Source: Gammaproteobacteria bacterium (GTDB taxonomy: Bacteria; Gemmatimonadota; Gemmatimonadetes; Longimicrobiales; Gaopeijiaceae). From it: a stretch of 52,016 bases of DNA. The position numbers and the translations under genes are program-made. The stretch lies in the NCBI GenBank assembly GCA_009840525.1, contig VXNP01000126.1, positions 12,830-64,845 of the forward strand, written 5' to 3'. The notes below the pieces were generated by a model. That model made no database searches and was not told where the DNA came from. It was given only the letters and a program-made list of their open reading frames with translations. This document shows positions 50,435 to 52,016 of this stretch, piece after piece. Every line of letters begins with the position of its first letter. The first letter of the stretch is position 1.

Positions 50435-50482
50435 TCGCCGGCCGGCCAACTGCTTGCGGACCATCCTCCCAGGGATCCTGAA

Positions 50483-52016
<1,534 letters not shown>

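Overview
The window is a GC-rich (about 70% by eye), densely coded stretch of bacterial chromosome or metagenome contig. About 44 protein genes are visible, mostly in short operons with 4-base ATGA, GTGA or TTGA overlaps. No rRNA, tRNA, CRISPR array, prophage or transposase was seen. The gene content suggests a heterotroph with an outer membrane, plausibly Gemmatimonadota or a relative. The clues are three S9 prolyl-oligopeptidase-type exported peptidases, many lipoproteins, a HmuY/TonB receptor pair, a BlaI/M56 pair carrying a TonB-plug-like tail, and a propeller-like lipoprotein. This taxonomic call is an inference from gene style. Both window ends are C-homopolymer-rich and look like assembly edges.

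Layout. 116-8896 (+): a sugar-oxidation and sugar-epimerisation cluster (Tat TIM-barrel protein, GMC oxidoreductase, gluconate-dehydrogenase-subunit-3-like partner, MFS transporter, Gfo/Idh/MocA dehydrogenase, PLP decarboxylase, second TIM-barrel epimerase). 8966-12267 (+): HmuY-like lipoprotein and TonB receptor. 12426-16628 (+): M20 amidohydrolase, then DUF3299 protein, ABC ATPase and FtsX-type permease, with an intrinsic terminator at 14611. 16636-19508: divergent MBL hydrolase and BNR-repeat lipoprotein, then a small membrane protein. 19503-24353 (-): an operon of TVP38-like membrane protein, mercuric-reductase-like flavoprotein, thrB, thrC and a small membrane protein.

24395-30575 (+): two tandemly duplicated cupins, each with its own duplicated promoter, an SDR, ilvE, an S9 peptidase, and a frameshifted propeller-like lipoprotein. 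30645-35524 (-): S9 peptidase, NfeD-like protein, flotillin-like SPFH protein, a 55-residue basic/proline-rich protein and a SixA-like phosphatase. 35725-39000 (+): DUF2891 protein, class C beta-lactamase-like hydrolase, RHH protein and DUF411 protein. 39124-41760 (+): a clear SAM-I riboswitch controlling metX and metB-type genes. 41842-44355 (+): a BlaI-type repressor, an M56 peptidase fused to a lipobox and plug-like domain, and a partial tandem duplicate of that tail that has become a stand-alone lipoprotein. 44414-47720 (-): a third S9 peptidase and an MscS channel. 47923-52016 (+): D-aminoacylase-like amidohydrolase, enoyl-CoA hydratase, and an NDP-forming acyl-CoA synthetase that runs off the end.

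The most interesting signal is regulatory. The promoter of the BlaI/M56 operon (41855-41883) and that of the propeller-like lipoprotein (29215-29243), 12.6 kb away, share TTGACATCCG, a 17-base spacer, a TACMCT -10 box and a downstream ACGAAG-N2-CTTCGT palindrome. The BlaI operon has a second imperfect copy over its -35 box. This looks like a small regulon of the window's own BlaI-type repressor, tied to a membrane peptidase whose tail is a lipoprotein-like plug domain.
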